Of a stretch of 64,000 nt of DNA, positions 1-11,345 are shown one piece after another. Every line of letters begins with the position of its first letter. Within the stretch, counting starts at the first letter, position 1. This DNA comes from Quercus robur (taxonomy: Eukaryota; Streptophyta; Magnoliopsida; Fagales; Fagaceae), in assembly GCF_932294415.1 (NCBI RefSeq), contig NC_065543.1:2120976-2184975 (forward strand), given 5' to 3'. The translations under genes and the position numbers were made by a program. Under the pieces are notes generated by a model, which saw only the letters and a list, made by a program, of their open reading frames with translations, was not told where the DNA came from and made no database searches.

Positions 1-899
1 AAACAGCATAAACGTATAGGTTGAAAATTTCTTAATTTAACAGTGACGTTTTAGACAAAATTTAGAAATATTTTTTGGGCTCCACTCAATGACTCTTTTT
101 GTTGGATATAGGCTTTATTTCTTTGTAACCATAAAAGATAGGAGAAAGATTGGCTACAAATCCATGATGTAAATTACATTTTCTTCTTATATATTTTATG
201 CCTACAAAACTTTCACAAAACCAAAGATCAATAGTTATGTCATCAATTAGATGTTTAAATTTTAATATTTTACAATTTAAAATTATGCATAAAAATAAAT
301 TTATAGATTAAATAGTAAATAGCATTTGATTCACATGAAATTTGATATATGTGTTAAGAATATTTTCAAAATGTGTAGTTATGTTAATCTTTTTAGTGGG
401 AATTGTAGTTACTGGCTTCAAACTAGTTAATAGCTAAACTTTGTCTTGAAATATATTGATAGCCATCTGTTTTTAGTTCAATAATTGCTTAGTTTAACAA
501 CTTGATCAATTTTTCTTAAAATCAATCATGGCGTATAAATTACTTTCAATCATGACTCCGTGATTTACTCTTTGCAGTTTTTTCTTGGCCAAAAGAAATC
601 GAAAACAAGCATGTTCTTCTTGGAAAATGCAAGGAACCACCCTTTTCTTATTCTTGTTTTATACCCAAGATTAACATACTGGATTTGTGTTACAGATTTG
701 GCCTTACATCTTTTAGCACCGATTAGCCATACTTTCATTCCTGTTATCATATCATCCAAATGAGTTGTTTTTCGTATGTGCATACTTTGATGCTCCTACA
801 AGCAAAAGATGTTACAATTTAATTCTTTTTTGGTGTAATTCCACGTCCTTTGCATCTTATTTCATGTCAATAGTCATGCTGCTAAAATCTCTAACCCAA
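1..899. other. 5' flank of BIR1-like copy 1, duplicated elsewhere
   Basis: AT-rich sequence without a supportable gene. From about 165 to 899 it is clearly paralogous to 47585-48516: the same stretches on Ca-rich AT sequence, the same block ending in the CCAAATGAG segment, and the same order are seen ahead of the fragment at 48517. It is therefore the promoter and 5' leader side of the receptor kinase unit. Short reading frames here on both strands are conserved only as DNA and carry no recognisable domain. Nothing is recognised in 1-160. Confidence 0.6.
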
Positions 900-1208
900 A
901 TGGTTCTTAATACAAGAGCTTTGGTTTTGTTCCACATTCTTGTCTGGTCATTGCCAGGTACATTTAGCCTGATTTCTGGTAGTGTGACTGATATCTCTTG
1001 CTTGAAGTCTATTACAGATTCCTTCGAAGACCCTCTCAAAACCATAGCCCCTTCTTGGACCTTCGACAACCATACAGAAGGTTCTATCTGTGGGTATGTT
1101 GGGGTCACTTGTTGGAACACATTTGGTAGGGTACGAGCTTTAGAACTAGCCAACAAAGGGCTCAGGGATGAGTTACCTAGAGGCCTTTTGAGTTGCAGTG
1201 AACTATTA

Positions 1209-2144
1209 TGTTAGGTTCTAAAAGTTTAGAACAATTAGCAAACCGTGAACACAAACTTGTCTAGATATAGATCCTAGAGTCTATAGGTTTTGTTAGACAA
1301 TGCTCAAGCACTACNNNNNNNNNNNNNNNNNNNNNNNCTTGTAGTGAAGGTGATACAAGTCAAGATCCAAAAACAATCAAGTTGCAAAAAAGAGAATTCG
1401 AAATTTGCCTAGTTCAATCGATCAAAGAATAGGCTCGACCGATCGAAATACAGTTCTACAAAACTCTATTTCAACCCAAACTCTACTTAAACGTATTGGG
1501 TTTCAAGTAAAACACTCCTAGTATATAAAGGAAACCCTAAGCACATTTTTATAAGGCTTTTTAGAGAGAAAAGAGTGTGTCTCTTTTGTATCTAGGGTTT
1601 CGTACCCAAAAAGCTCTCTCATGTCTTCTACCAGTATTATTCCTTGAAGAATCTCAAGATTCGGTACTGTAGAAATTACTGCCTTCTCTAGTCATCAAAG
1701 GTGCTGATGATCTAAACCTTCAAGGGTGGTCTTAGAGTCACAAACAAGAGAGTTTGTGTTTTTTATAACAAATGTGGGTGCTTGTGTTGCAACGGCCTAA
1801 TAGAGAAGGAGTTCATGGATTCGAAGCTTGCACGTGGTCGTGTCAGTAAGTTATACATGTGGTAACAATAGGATGTTAGTGGTCTAAGTCTTATTGTAAA
1901 CTTCGATTCTCTATTGTGGATTTGCTTTTTACCTCAAGGATAGCTAGGTTAAATCCTCCCTAGGTTTTTTATTGGTTTGGTTTGGTTTTCCTAGGTCATC
2001 ATATTGTGGTGTTCTTTATATTTCCGCTACTTTGCATGATATAATTGTTTTTTTTTTAACCTAGATTTGAATAATAAACCTAAGTATTCACTTGGTTAAT
2101 TAACTAGGTTAAACAATCTAGTTTATGGGGGTCTAAAACGTACA
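1209..2144 (+). repeat. 5' LTR of the Sirevirus-like element
   Basis: Starts TGTTAGG, ends GTACA, and aligns end to end with 10457-11345. It is longer by the small N-containing insertion at 1309-1346 plus its duplication. By eye the first 100 bases differ from the 3' LTR at about seven sites, so the insertion is not recent. It contains a CACGTGGTCGTG motif near 1831 and a TATA-like TATATAAA near 1521. Confidence 0.9.
1309..1346. mobile_element. CACTA-like element with unresolved interior (N run) inside the 5' LTR
   Basis: The sequence reads AAG-CACTAC-N(23)-CTTGTAGTG-AAG. The 3' LTR of the same retrotransposon has a single AAG at this place, so this is an insertion with a 3-bp duplication (1306-1308 and 1347-1349). 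CACTAC and GTAGTG are the ends of CACTA transposons and match the ends of the large element at 22848-35747. The true length is unknown because the interior is an assembly gap or masked sequence. Confidence 0.75.
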
Positions 2145-2146
2145 AG

Positions 2147-2158
2147 TGGTATCAGAGC
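2147..2158 (+). promoter_or_regulatory. Primer-binding site (initiator Met tRNA)
   Basis: TGGTATCAGAGC lies two bases downstream of the 5' LTR end. It is the classic plant Copia primer-binding site complementary to the 3' end of initiator methionine tRNA. Confidence 0.92.
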
Positions 2159-2170
2159 GGGTTAGCTCTT

Positions 2171-3072
2171 GTGTTGATCCTTGATCCTTGCTATCATGGA
2201 TATTTTGAAGTGTCTTTTGCTCATGTTTGTGATAATGTGAATAAAGAAGATGCTATTGCTTCTGTTAATCTGATTGATGCTTGTGAAACTCTTTGTAAGA
2301 AATTATCCAAATCGTTGAAAATTGCTAAGAAATTCGAGGAAGAGTTAAAATTGGCTAATCTTGAAAAAGAGGAATTGTTTGTTAGATTAGATGAATCTAA
2401 TAAAAAGAATGGATTTTGAGACATCAGATTTCCTTTCAAGATGAGAAGTTGAAAAGCTTGGAACAAGAGTTAGTTGAATCTAAAGCTAAAATTGAAAATT
2501 TGACTAGTACCAAGTCTACTGTTGATAACAGAAGTGTTTCTATTTCTCTTAGACCTAAAACTGAGAAAGTTTATATCCCTCCTTTCAAGAGGAATAATAA
2601 TAATAAATAAATAAATCAAAAGGCTTATTTTGCTAGGTTAGACAAAGGTAAAAGTTCTAATGTAGACGCTGAAGTTTCTAAACCTATGTCTAAACCTACT
2701 GTTAAAGAGCATGATAAATATATTTTTGTGCCTACTTGTCACCTTTGTGGTGTTGTTGGTCATATTAGACCAAATTGTTCTTTGTTGAGGCAAAAACCAA
2801 AATCTGAGACTAGATTTGCTGTTAGGAATACTGATGTTCCTAAATTTGTTCCTATTTGTCACTTTTGTGGTGTCTTCAGACACATTCATCCTAATTGTCA
2901 TAAATTAAAATTTAAAAATTTTGTATTTCAATCTAGGATATGTGATGATATTTCTCCTGCCATAAGTCCATACAAATTGTTTCATATTCTTTTGAAAAAT
3001 TTAAGCTTGTTGGCTTGTGAAAGGAATTTGCAGGATTTCAGTCTTTCTCAGAAGATTAGTGTAATCCCTTAA
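2171..3072 (+). pseudogene. Gag remnant with coiled coil and two zinc knuckles
   Basis: Retrotransposon nucleocapsid-type protein. The N-terminal piece is a Lys/Glu-rich helix (KKLSKSLKIAKKFEEELKLANLEKEEL) that looks like a coiled coil. It is followed after a frameshift near 2416 by a second helical piece (2416-2610). After an in-frame TAA at 2608 come two CCHC knuckles: CHLCGVVGHIRPNC near 2737 and CHFCGVFRHIHPNC near 2857, the second with an extra basic residue in place of Gly. The same paired-knuckle module is seen on the minus strand at 22313-22580. No protease or polymerase follows. The frame breaks make it non-functional. Confidence 0.8.
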
Positions 3073-3473
3073 ATACACTCTGCTTCTCATGGAATTTCAC
3101 ATACAAAGCCGAAGACTTGTGCAGTTGTGCTATATGGGTGAGAAAAGATTCTCTAAGGTGAGTGTTGTTTACTTGTCCCTAATTTAATTCTTTCAATTAT
3201 TTGTGGACATTTTTACTTTTAGTTTTAGGTTGTTTTTATTATTCAAAAATCGAAAAAAAAAAAAAAAAACATTAAAAATTTTCAAAGAGACAAAAATATT
3301 TATTTTGTGTCTTGTTTTATTTGTTTTGAGGATTACATGAGTTATAATATCTCTCTCTTGATATAGAACATTCTTGACATTGTGAAGAAACTTGAATAGT
3401 ATGTGTTGCATAAGTGCTAAGCAAATTCTAATTTTGTGTGAGTATGTACTAGTTTGTACATGTACTCATGGGT

Positions 3474-3526
3474 AGTGGCAATGCCACGTTCATGTCAGGG
3501 TGTTCCCAGGAACACCCTGACCTGAA

Positions 3527-3560
<34 letters not shown>

Positions 3561-4261
3561 TATAATTAAGCCTTTTTTTTTTTTTTTGTTTACCCTCTAA
3601 AAAAAATTAGGAATACCCTCAAAAAAATTTCAAGCAAGCCCACTAGGAAAAAAAAGCCCCAAAAAAATTTTGAACTAAAATCTGAAAAAAATTTAAAAAA
3701 AAAAATTGTAAAAAGCAAGCCCACCAGGAAAAAAAAAAGGCCAATATACTGAAAATAGAAACCCACAGATTCTCTAAAAAAAAAAAAAAACTGATCGGTA
3801 CAAGACTAATCAGTGCAAGCCCAACAAAGAGCAAACCCAAGCTATGGATTCTCAACAAATATAATAATAATACCCAATCATATTTTAAACTAAAATAATT
3901 CCTAACCTAATAAGAACCTCACATCCTCACTTGAATCACTTCTCAACAACAACAGCGACTCAGCAAGGCATTGAAGGCCGCAATTCTAAAATAAAAAAAA
4001 AAAAGACTCAGCAAGGTAGCAATAGCAACACAACATTGAATGCCCAGAACAGCTCTGCAACGGCGAGATCGGAGATTGACTTGGCCCAGATCAGAGATTG
4101 CAAGATCGGCAATAGCAAAAGCAAGATCAGCGACGACAAAAGCGAGATCGGGAAATAAGAACCTCAGCCTTCAACGTACCACGGCGGCGCCGCCCCTAAC
4201 CTCAGGCAAGTATTTCAATTCTCTCTCCTTTTCCGGTTTTCCATATCTCATCTCTGCTTTG

Positions 4262-4342
<81 letters not shown>

Positions 4343-4597
4343 CTCAATACTCATAGTCTGACTTGTGTTGTGACTTGTGAGTCTTGTGACTTAGACTTTA
4401 TCTTTTGACAATATAATTGCTTAGCTCTTGTCTTTTTGTGTAAGTGTATGTAAATATAAAAATATGTAATTGTGTTGAAATTGCTAATCAGCTCTTGTCT
4501 GAGTTGTCTCTTAGTGTGGGGTGGATGGGGCCGTGGCATTGAATTTGTGTAGTGGTCTACGGTCCCTTAAAAGTAAGTGAATACACATTATAAAAGA

Positions 4598-4638
<41 letters not shown>

Positions 4639-5099
4639 AGGTTAAGCATTTTTGCAGTGTAATATTATTTAATTACATATTTATGTTTTAATATTCTAAA
4701 ACGGTAATTGTTATGTAGTAACTAAATGATTTAAGTGTCAAAAAAGAAAAACTAAATGATTTGTTTTATTTGAGGTTTACTTATTTGGATCAATAATTTT
4801 ATGTTGTATAAGAAAATATAATATATATTATTTTTAATTTTTTTTAGAAACCCTGAAACACCCTAAAACAGTACGTCGAAATAGATCGGTATCGAAATAT
4901 TCTGTTCCACTAAACAAACCGAAACAGGGTCCAAAATGGTATTCATAACATTACTTTCAAGCAAAAAGAAAAAGTTAAAAAAAATTGAACTAAAATCTGA
5001 AAAGAAAAAAATTGTAACAGAGAATCTGAAGAAAAAAAAATTGTAACAGAGCAAGCCCACCCAGGAACACCCTGAGAAAAATTCCTGGAATCACCACTG
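3474..5099. mobile_element. Non-autonomous TIR element (MULE-like) nested in the retrotransposon
   Basis: Flanked by a perfect 9-bp direct repeat CTCATGGGT (3465-3473 and 5100-5108). The ends are imperfect inverted repeats of about 40 bases: AGTGGCAATGCCA with TCAGGGTGTTCC on the left, and the complement of CAGTGGTGATTCCA with TCAGGGTGTTCC on the right. A 9-bp duplication suggests Mutator-like; an 8-bp reading (hAT) is not excluded. There is no transposase gene. The interior is low-complexity, with a (CT)n tract, long A runs and repeated AAGCCCAC segments. Confidence 0.75.
4264..4339. repeat. (CT)n microsatellite
   Basis: About 38 uninterrupted CT units inside the nested TIR element. The reading frame that translates it as a poly-Leu/Ser chain has no coding support. 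Confidence 0.98.
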
Positions 5100-5108
5100 C
5101 TCATGGGT

Positions 5109-6649
5109 TAATTAAGAAATTGGTATTTCTTGTTTTTGTACCCTCTATAGCTTAGTTGAGCACTATCATGCATAGCTTTGCATTGTTCATTTTGCATAAT
5201 GTGTGCTTTTTGTTTTTGGTCATAAATTTTTTTTAAAACCAAAAAGATTTTTATTTGTTATGTATTACACATCATGAATTTGTAATCAAGGTTGGCCTAT
5301 TATCTTTACATAACATGCTTGTGTACCTTGTTAGCTTGGAAGAGCTTATTTTTTATTATTGCATTTTGCTAATCTTAGTTATGTAGTGCATGTTGTGTGG
5401 GAGTTGTTTATAGTTTTTGATCACATGATCTTGATTTTGAAGTCACATGCTTTTGATTGCTATGACTAGAACTTAGTGAGAAAGGCATAAATAAGCATCT
5501 CACCATTGTTTACTAGCCAATCATGAACACCTTAGTGCATATCATAAGATTTTGTGCTCGAGAAAGTGTAGCACATGCACAAAGAGAACATAAGGTGTAG
5601 CCTTGGATTAATACTAAAATTGGTGTGTACATTATTGGACTATAATAAATTCACAATGAACTAAAATTGGTGTATACATTATGAGGCAAAACAAGAAAAT
5701 TACATGATTGCAAGCTTGTTTTCTAGGAGATGTGAGAGTTATATGATGTAACTCTTTAGGTGATAGTCTCTGTCAAACTTATGTGATGAACAATGTAAAA
5801 ATTGTGATTGATTACTATTTACATATCACCTCACATGTATCTCATGTTGTTACTAGTTGCACACAGTTCACAAGTTATTCTTTGTTAAGCTTTGTACATT
5901 AAACTGTGTGCGAATCTAGTTTGGCCATCCAAGATTATGTTTTTTATGGTGTTTGATGCAAAGTATGTTTAAGGGTTGGCAAAAAATGTGTTTTTGATGA
6001 TTAAAAACCTTGTTTTAAAGTTTTGAGTTGAAAACTCACGTTTTTGAAAAATATTTAAACTCATTCTCGTGCATTTCATTCATGAAATTCCTTGGTTTAA
6101 GTAGTTTCTGCATAATCTTCTGCAATTTTTTTAAAAAATTCAATTTTCCAGAATTTTGATTGATTGAGTGTAATTTTCGATCAATTGAAAATTTCCATAT
6201 TTTTCAAGTCTAACTTTTGCCTAACTCGATTGGTATTTGATCGATGCTCGACCGTTCAAAAGTGAAAAATTTTTAGCTTTTAAGTATTTAACCAATCTAT
6301 TTTTTCATGCATCATTTATGTTTAGGATTCACATGTATTACATTGTTTTTTGTATCCATCTTATAGTTTTGCAGTCATATCTCTCATTGTTTTCACACAT
6401 ACCATACATACACTTTGCTAAATTGGGTACTCAATTTGATCTAAAAATTGATTGATTAATTTTTGAGTCCTTTGTACATTTTAGTATATGCTATTTTTAT
6501 GTGTGAACTGTAGAAAATATTTTTATTAAGAGATATAATGGATAATCAATGTGCAAATATTTTTTCTACTCATGCATTTTTTTTTTGGTCACATAGTGTC
6601 AAGTTTGCATTTATTATTGTTGGATATTCTTATAAAAAATATTATATTT
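5109..6649. other. Non-coding interior of the Sirevirus-like element
   Basis: AT-rich, stop-dense sequence between two nested insertions. I see no pol motifs and nothing recognisable. Confidence 0.6.
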
Positions 6650-6654
6650 ATTCT

Positions 6655-7744
6655 TGAAAGTTCAAATAGTGTATAAAATACCCTTGAACGTTTAGACCCC
6701 CAATTACAAAATAACCAATTCAAGCTTTATGACAAACAACTAGTGTGTGGAAAATGAACAAAAGCTATGAACAGAATTGGTAAACAATCTAAGCCAATTA
6801 AAATCACATCCACAACAGAAAATAAAAAGGCAAAGATTAAGGAAAGGAAGATGCAAACACAAGGATAACACACGATGTGTTATCGAAGAGGAAATCGAAG
6901 CCCTCGGCGTAAAACCTCTCCATCGCCCTCCAAGTGGTAAGTAATCCACTAGAAAATGAAGTTGGGATACATGAACAACAATAGACCCTCCAAGCCTAAT
7001 CTACCTAGTGTACCTAAGCCCTCCAAACTTCTTGCTCCAACGAGGTTGCACCGAACCTATTTCTTTTCTAGCTTCCCGGATTCCACTACTTGACCATAGC
7101 ATCAACCAATGTAGATTGGTTCCTTCCTAACTGCTTCCCAGAACACCAAACAGCCCTCTCACAGTAATGGATATGATGAGAAAAGGTTTTGGTAAAAAGA
7201 CCTCTCAAGGGTTTAACAATGGAGAGGAAGAGAGTTGAGGAATTTGAAAAGTCTCTTATGTAAAGATTGTGGATGAATTAATCTTGTATAACACTAGAGT
7301 TTCTCTCTCAAAATTCTCTTTGGAAGCTCTCTCTCTTTTGTGGGTATAAGGGGTATTTATGCAAGGGTGAGAATGGAATGTGAAGAGTCAAGTTTTTCAA
7401 AACAGGGTTGGCTCGCGGCTTAACTGAGTCGCGAGATCCAGCAGCGAGATAACAGAACGACCAGTTGTCCTATTTTGTCCTGTAGTGCTCCAGCAAGTAT
7501 AACGCTTCAATTTCTGGCATGCTTGGCACGTGTACTGCTTCTGACAGCTTGAAGCTGCGAGTCACCCACGAGATCCAGTCGCGAGTCTTTGTTTTCTTGC
7601 ACACTCTTGAGCATTTCAACACTCTATCTCACTTACTACCCTTACAACAATCCCACCTCAATACAGGGTTACTAAATGCTGAAATACAAGCAAATCTAAC
7701 ACGGAATAAAGCTAACAAGATGGTTGATTAAATTTAACCTTACA
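6655..7744 (-). mobile_element. Solo LTR (TGTAAGG...TTTCA family), minus strand
   Basis: 1090 bases beginning (plus strand) TGAAAGTTCAAATAG and ending AACCTTACA, flanked by perfect 5-bp duplications ATTCT (6650-6654 and 7745-7749). It is closely related to 12051-13159, 14965-16064 and 18803-19836. No internal region or second LTR adjoins it, so it is a solo LTR left by recombination. Confidence 0.85.
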
Positions 7745-7749
7745 ATTCT

Positions 7750-8114
7750 AATACTCATTTATGTGAATCGAAGAAATCAATTATCCCTTAATGCCAGATA
7801 TGTTGATTGCTAAATTTTAAAAATTCAAATATAATTCAAAATTTGAATAGCTATTGTCAATGGTTTTAATTATAAAATCTCTAAAAATTAATGTGAATTT
7901 TAATACCATATATTGCCAGCTTTTAGTATATTTTCCTTTATAAACTTTTGCTTTAAAACGTTTCTTTTAATATATTTAATAGTAACATTATAGATAGAAA
8001 GTATCAAATATTGTACAACTATATATTTATAGAATTTACTGTTGATGGGTTATAGCATTATATATTGCTTTCCATTCTTTGTTGTAATTATTGTGTATAG
8101 TCAAAGTTTCAAAG
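7750..8114. other. Non-coding interior of the Sirevirus-like element
   Basis: AT-rich sequence between two solo LTRs; nothing recognised. Confidence 0.55.
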
Positions 8115-8119
8115 GAAAG

Positions 8120-9051
8120 TGTTAGGTTCTAAATGTTTAGAACAATTGGCAAATCGTGAACACAAACTTGTCTAGATATAGATCTTAGAGTCTATAGGTT
8201 TTATTAGACAATGCTCAATGTGATTCAAGTCAAGATTCAAGAACATACAAGTTGCAGGAAGAAGATTTCATAATCTGTCTGGTTCGATCGATTGAAAGAC
8301 AAGCTCGATCGATCGAAAGTCGTATCTACAGAATTTTAATTAAGCCTAAACAGCAGTTCAAGCCCATTTAGGATTAGGGTTTCTAATCTACTTCTCCCAG
8401 TATATAAAGGAAACCCTAAGCACGTTTTTATGTGGCTTTTCAGAGAGAAAAGAGCGTGCCTTTTTTGTATTTAGGATTTTGTTCCTAAAAAGCTCTCTTA
8501 TGTCTTCTACTGGTGCTATTCCTTGAAGAATCTCAAGATCCGGTATTGTAGAAGTTGCTGCCTTCTCTTGTCATCAAAGGTATTGATGATCTAAACCTTC
8601 AAGGGTGGTCTTGAAGTCACAAACAGGAGAGTTTGTGTTGCTAAACTTTTGAGTGGGATCTCAAAGTCACAAACGGGGGTGTTTGTGTTTTGCAAAGGCC
8701 AAAGAAAGAAGGAGTCCATGGATTTGGAGCTTGCACGTGGTCGTGTCAGTAAGTTCTACTGGTTGATAGCAATAAGAAGTCAAGCGTGGGGGTTTGTAAG
8801 TCTTATTGTATGAACTTCAATTCTTTCTAGTGGATTTGCTTTTTACCTTGAGGATAGCTAGGTTAAATCCTCCCCAGGTTTTTACCGGTTTGGTTTCCTG
8901 GGTGATCATATCATTGTCTTATTTATTTTCTGCTGCTTTGCATGATTTGATCTTTTATATTGTGATAACCTAGACTTGTAATTTGGACTAAGTAATCACT
9001 TGAATAATTACCTAGGTTTAATCAATTGTTTAAGGGGTCTAAAAACCATCA
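8120..9051 (+). mobile_element. Solo LTR related to the host retrotransposon's own LTRs
   Basis: 932 bases starting TGTTAGGTTCTAAA and ending AAACCATCA, flanked by GAAAG (8115-8119) and GAAAA (9052-9056), a 5-bp duplication with one mismatch. It is clearly the same LTR family as 1209-2144 and 10457-11345 but a distinct subfamily. It is an LTR nested inside a relative, not a third LTR of the same insertion. Confidence 0.82.
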
Positions 9052-9056
9052 GAAAA

Positions 9057-9200
9057 TATTATTTGATGGCTAAAAGACAGCCATGTTAGGGGCTATAATT
9101 TTTTTTTAATGGCATTATGACACTAAAAGACAAACTTGACTTTGTCTATTAACTTACCTCACCTCAACGTATATACTTTGGCAAAAGGTTTTGACTGGTT

Positions 9201-9238
<38 letters not shown>

Positions 9239-9915
9239 GGAAAGCTATTCATCACACATTGATTTCAACAATTTTATGACCATTTAAAGTTTTAAAGTTA
9301 GCAAATGTTTTTATTTTTTGGCTGAGGACAAGCAACGAGTCTGGCTTTATATATATGGAAAGAAATAAAAGTTTCAAATACACACATGTTTATTTTTGAA
9401 CTAGAAAGTTGCAGACTTTTTAAAAACAATTTTTTGTCGTCTTAAACACTTACCATCTATTGCTTCTTACTACTCACAAAAATATTCTATCTTTTACAAA
9501 ATTTTATGGGAAAAGAAAGTACTATAGAGAGCTTATATCCTACGAGTAGTGTAGGCTCACAAGGATAATTAGCAAAGGTGGCTGGGTTGTTGTATCATAG
9601 GGACAACGTGTAGAAACTATTTGTCTAACTACATCGGATATACCGTAGACGACATGATTTGTCTCAAGACAGTGACTTGGTCCATGCCTCATCTCTGCCA
9701 CCTCTATTGGTAAAATCAAATTGTTTAATTTCCAAGGAAATTTTAGGTATTATCTCTCCTTTATTTCCAACAATTGAAAGAGAGAATATTTGTGTTCATG
9801 TGTATCCTCAACTTAATTTTTTTTGGTAGGTTTGTGTCTTTTCAGTTTTCCTCACCTCCTAAATTTTCCCCAAAACTATTTTTCCCAAAACATGTTTTGT
9901 TTTTTTCTATTTTTA
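9057..9915. other. Non-coding interior with (TA)n tract
   Basis: AT-rich sequence; a (TA)n microsatellite lies near 9206-9236. No protein motif is seen. Confidence 0.6.
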
Positions 9916-10456
9916 TAGGGGGAGAAAAGTTTTGTTTAACCTTTGTTGTTTATAGGGGGAGTTGCCTTTATTTTCTATAGAGCTAAATTGTTTTGTGTTC
10001 CCTTGATTCTCTATTTTCTATTATTCTTTGTTGCGTATGTTTACTATTTACTCTTTGTTTGAGTTGTTATTGTCAATACGTGACAAAAAAGGGGGAGAAA
10101 TAGATTTAAAATGTTTTGTTTAGGGGGAGATAAAATTGTTTTTGAAAGGGGGAGAATATAAAAAATTTTGATGTATCTAACTTAGGGGGAGAGTTAGAAT
10201 TTACTTTCGTTTTATATTGTGTGTCAATTATTGTTTATATGTCTTTCTTTCCTCACATGCAGTGATGTGTTCTTTTGAGTGTTTTTAGGAAAGACAGATA
10301 CATTCCGATCAAGACCCTCTTCTTGCAACTTCTAGGTTAGGAGTTTTAGATTGGGATTTGTGATATATTTGGGCATTTTATTGTATTGGGTTGTTCTTGT
10401 ATTTGAGCATTTCATTTTGTATGTAAGTTTTGTCACAAATTGCCATAGGGGGAGAT
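9916..10456 (+). promoter_or_regulatory. Array of polypurine tracts ahead of the 3' LTR
   Basis: The motif GGGGGAG(A/T) recurs near 9918, 9955, 10091, 10123, 10147, 10185 and 10448; the last abuts the 3' LTR and would prime plus-strand synthesis. Multiplied polypurine tracts upstream of the 3' LTR are a described trait of Sireviruses. The same motif recurs in complement at 19837 and about 20340-20500 in the second retrotransposon. Confidence 0.75.
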
Positions 10457-11345
10457 TGTTAGGTTCTAAAAGTTTAGAATAATTGGTAAACCGTGAACAC
10501 AAACTTGTCTAGATATAGATCCTAGAGTCTATAAGTTATATTAGATAATGCTCAAGGTGATACAAGTCAAGATCCAAGAACAAGCAAGTTGCAGAAAAGA
10601 TAATTCGAAATTTGCCTGGTTCGATCAATCGAAGTATAGACTCAACCGATTGAAATACGATTCTGCAATTTCTATTTTAGCCCAAACTCTACTTAAACGT
10701 ATTGGGTTTCAAGTAAAACACTCCTAGTATATAAAGGAAACTCTAATCACATTTTTGTAAGGCCTTTTAGAGAGAAAAGAGTGTGCCTCTTTTGTATCTA
10801 AGGTTTTGTACCCAGAAAGCTCTCTCATGTCTTCTACCACTATTATTCCTTGAAGAATCTCAAGATCCGGTATTGTAGAAATTGCTACCTTCTCTAGTCA
10901 TCAAATGTGTTGATGGTCTAAACCATCAAGGGTGGTCTTGGAGTCACAAACAGGAGAGTTTATGTTTTTTATAACAAGTGTGGGTGTTTGTGTTGCAACA
11001 GCCTACTGGAGAAGGAGTCCATGGATTCGGAGCTTACACGTGGTCGTGTCAGTAAGTTCAACATGTGGTAGCAATAGGATGTTAGTGGTCTAAGTCTTAT
11101 TGTAAACTTCGATTCTCTATAGTGGATTTGCTTTTTAACTTGAGAATAGCTAGGTTAAATCCTCCCTAAGTTTTTTATTGGTTTGGTTCTCCTGGGTCAT
11201 CATATGTTGGTTTTCTTTATATTTCCGCTACTTTGCATGATATGATTGTTTTGTTTTAACCTAAATTTGAATAATAAACCTAAGTATTCACTTGGTTAAT
11301 TAATTAGGTTAAACAATCTAGTTTATAAGGGTCTAAAAACGTACA
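10457..11345 (+). repeat. 3' LTR of the Sirevirus-like element
   Basis: 889 bases, TGTTAGG to GTACA, followed by the TATTA target duplication and then directly by LRR coding sequence of the first receptor kinase copy. Confidence 0.92.

Larger units (their letters stand above)
1209..11345 (+). mobile_element. Sirevirus-like (Copia) LTR retrotransposon, gag-only, with nested insertions
   Basis: The two LTRs begin TGTTAGGTTC and end ACGTACA, and the element is flanked by a perfect 5-bp duplication TATTA (1204-1208 and 11346-11350). A primer-binding site matching initiator methionine tRNA follows the 5' LTR at 2147. A GGGGGAGAT polypurine tract abuts the 3' LTR. The only coding sequence seen is a decayed gag with two zinc knuckles (2171-3072). 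No integrase, reverse transcriptase or RNase H motif was found in the interior after setting aside the nested elements at 3474-5099, 6655-7744 and 8120-9051. Repeated polypurine tracts and CACGTG in the LTRs are features described for Sireviruses; assignment to that lineage is inference. It disrupts exon 1 of the first receptor kinase copy. Confidence 0.9.

Noticed and set aside
565-783. 72-codon minus-strand frame, similar to one at 48128-48400
   Set aside because: Conserved because the DNA is duplicated 5' flank of receptor genes; no domain and low-quality composition.
2147-2158. tRNA gene fragment
   Set aside because: Only the primer-binding complement of initiator Met tRNA is present; no cloverleaf can be drawn.
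4040-4408. 122-codon frame through the CT tract
   Set aside because: It is mainly poly-Ser/Leu translated from a (CT)n microsatellite inside a transposable element.
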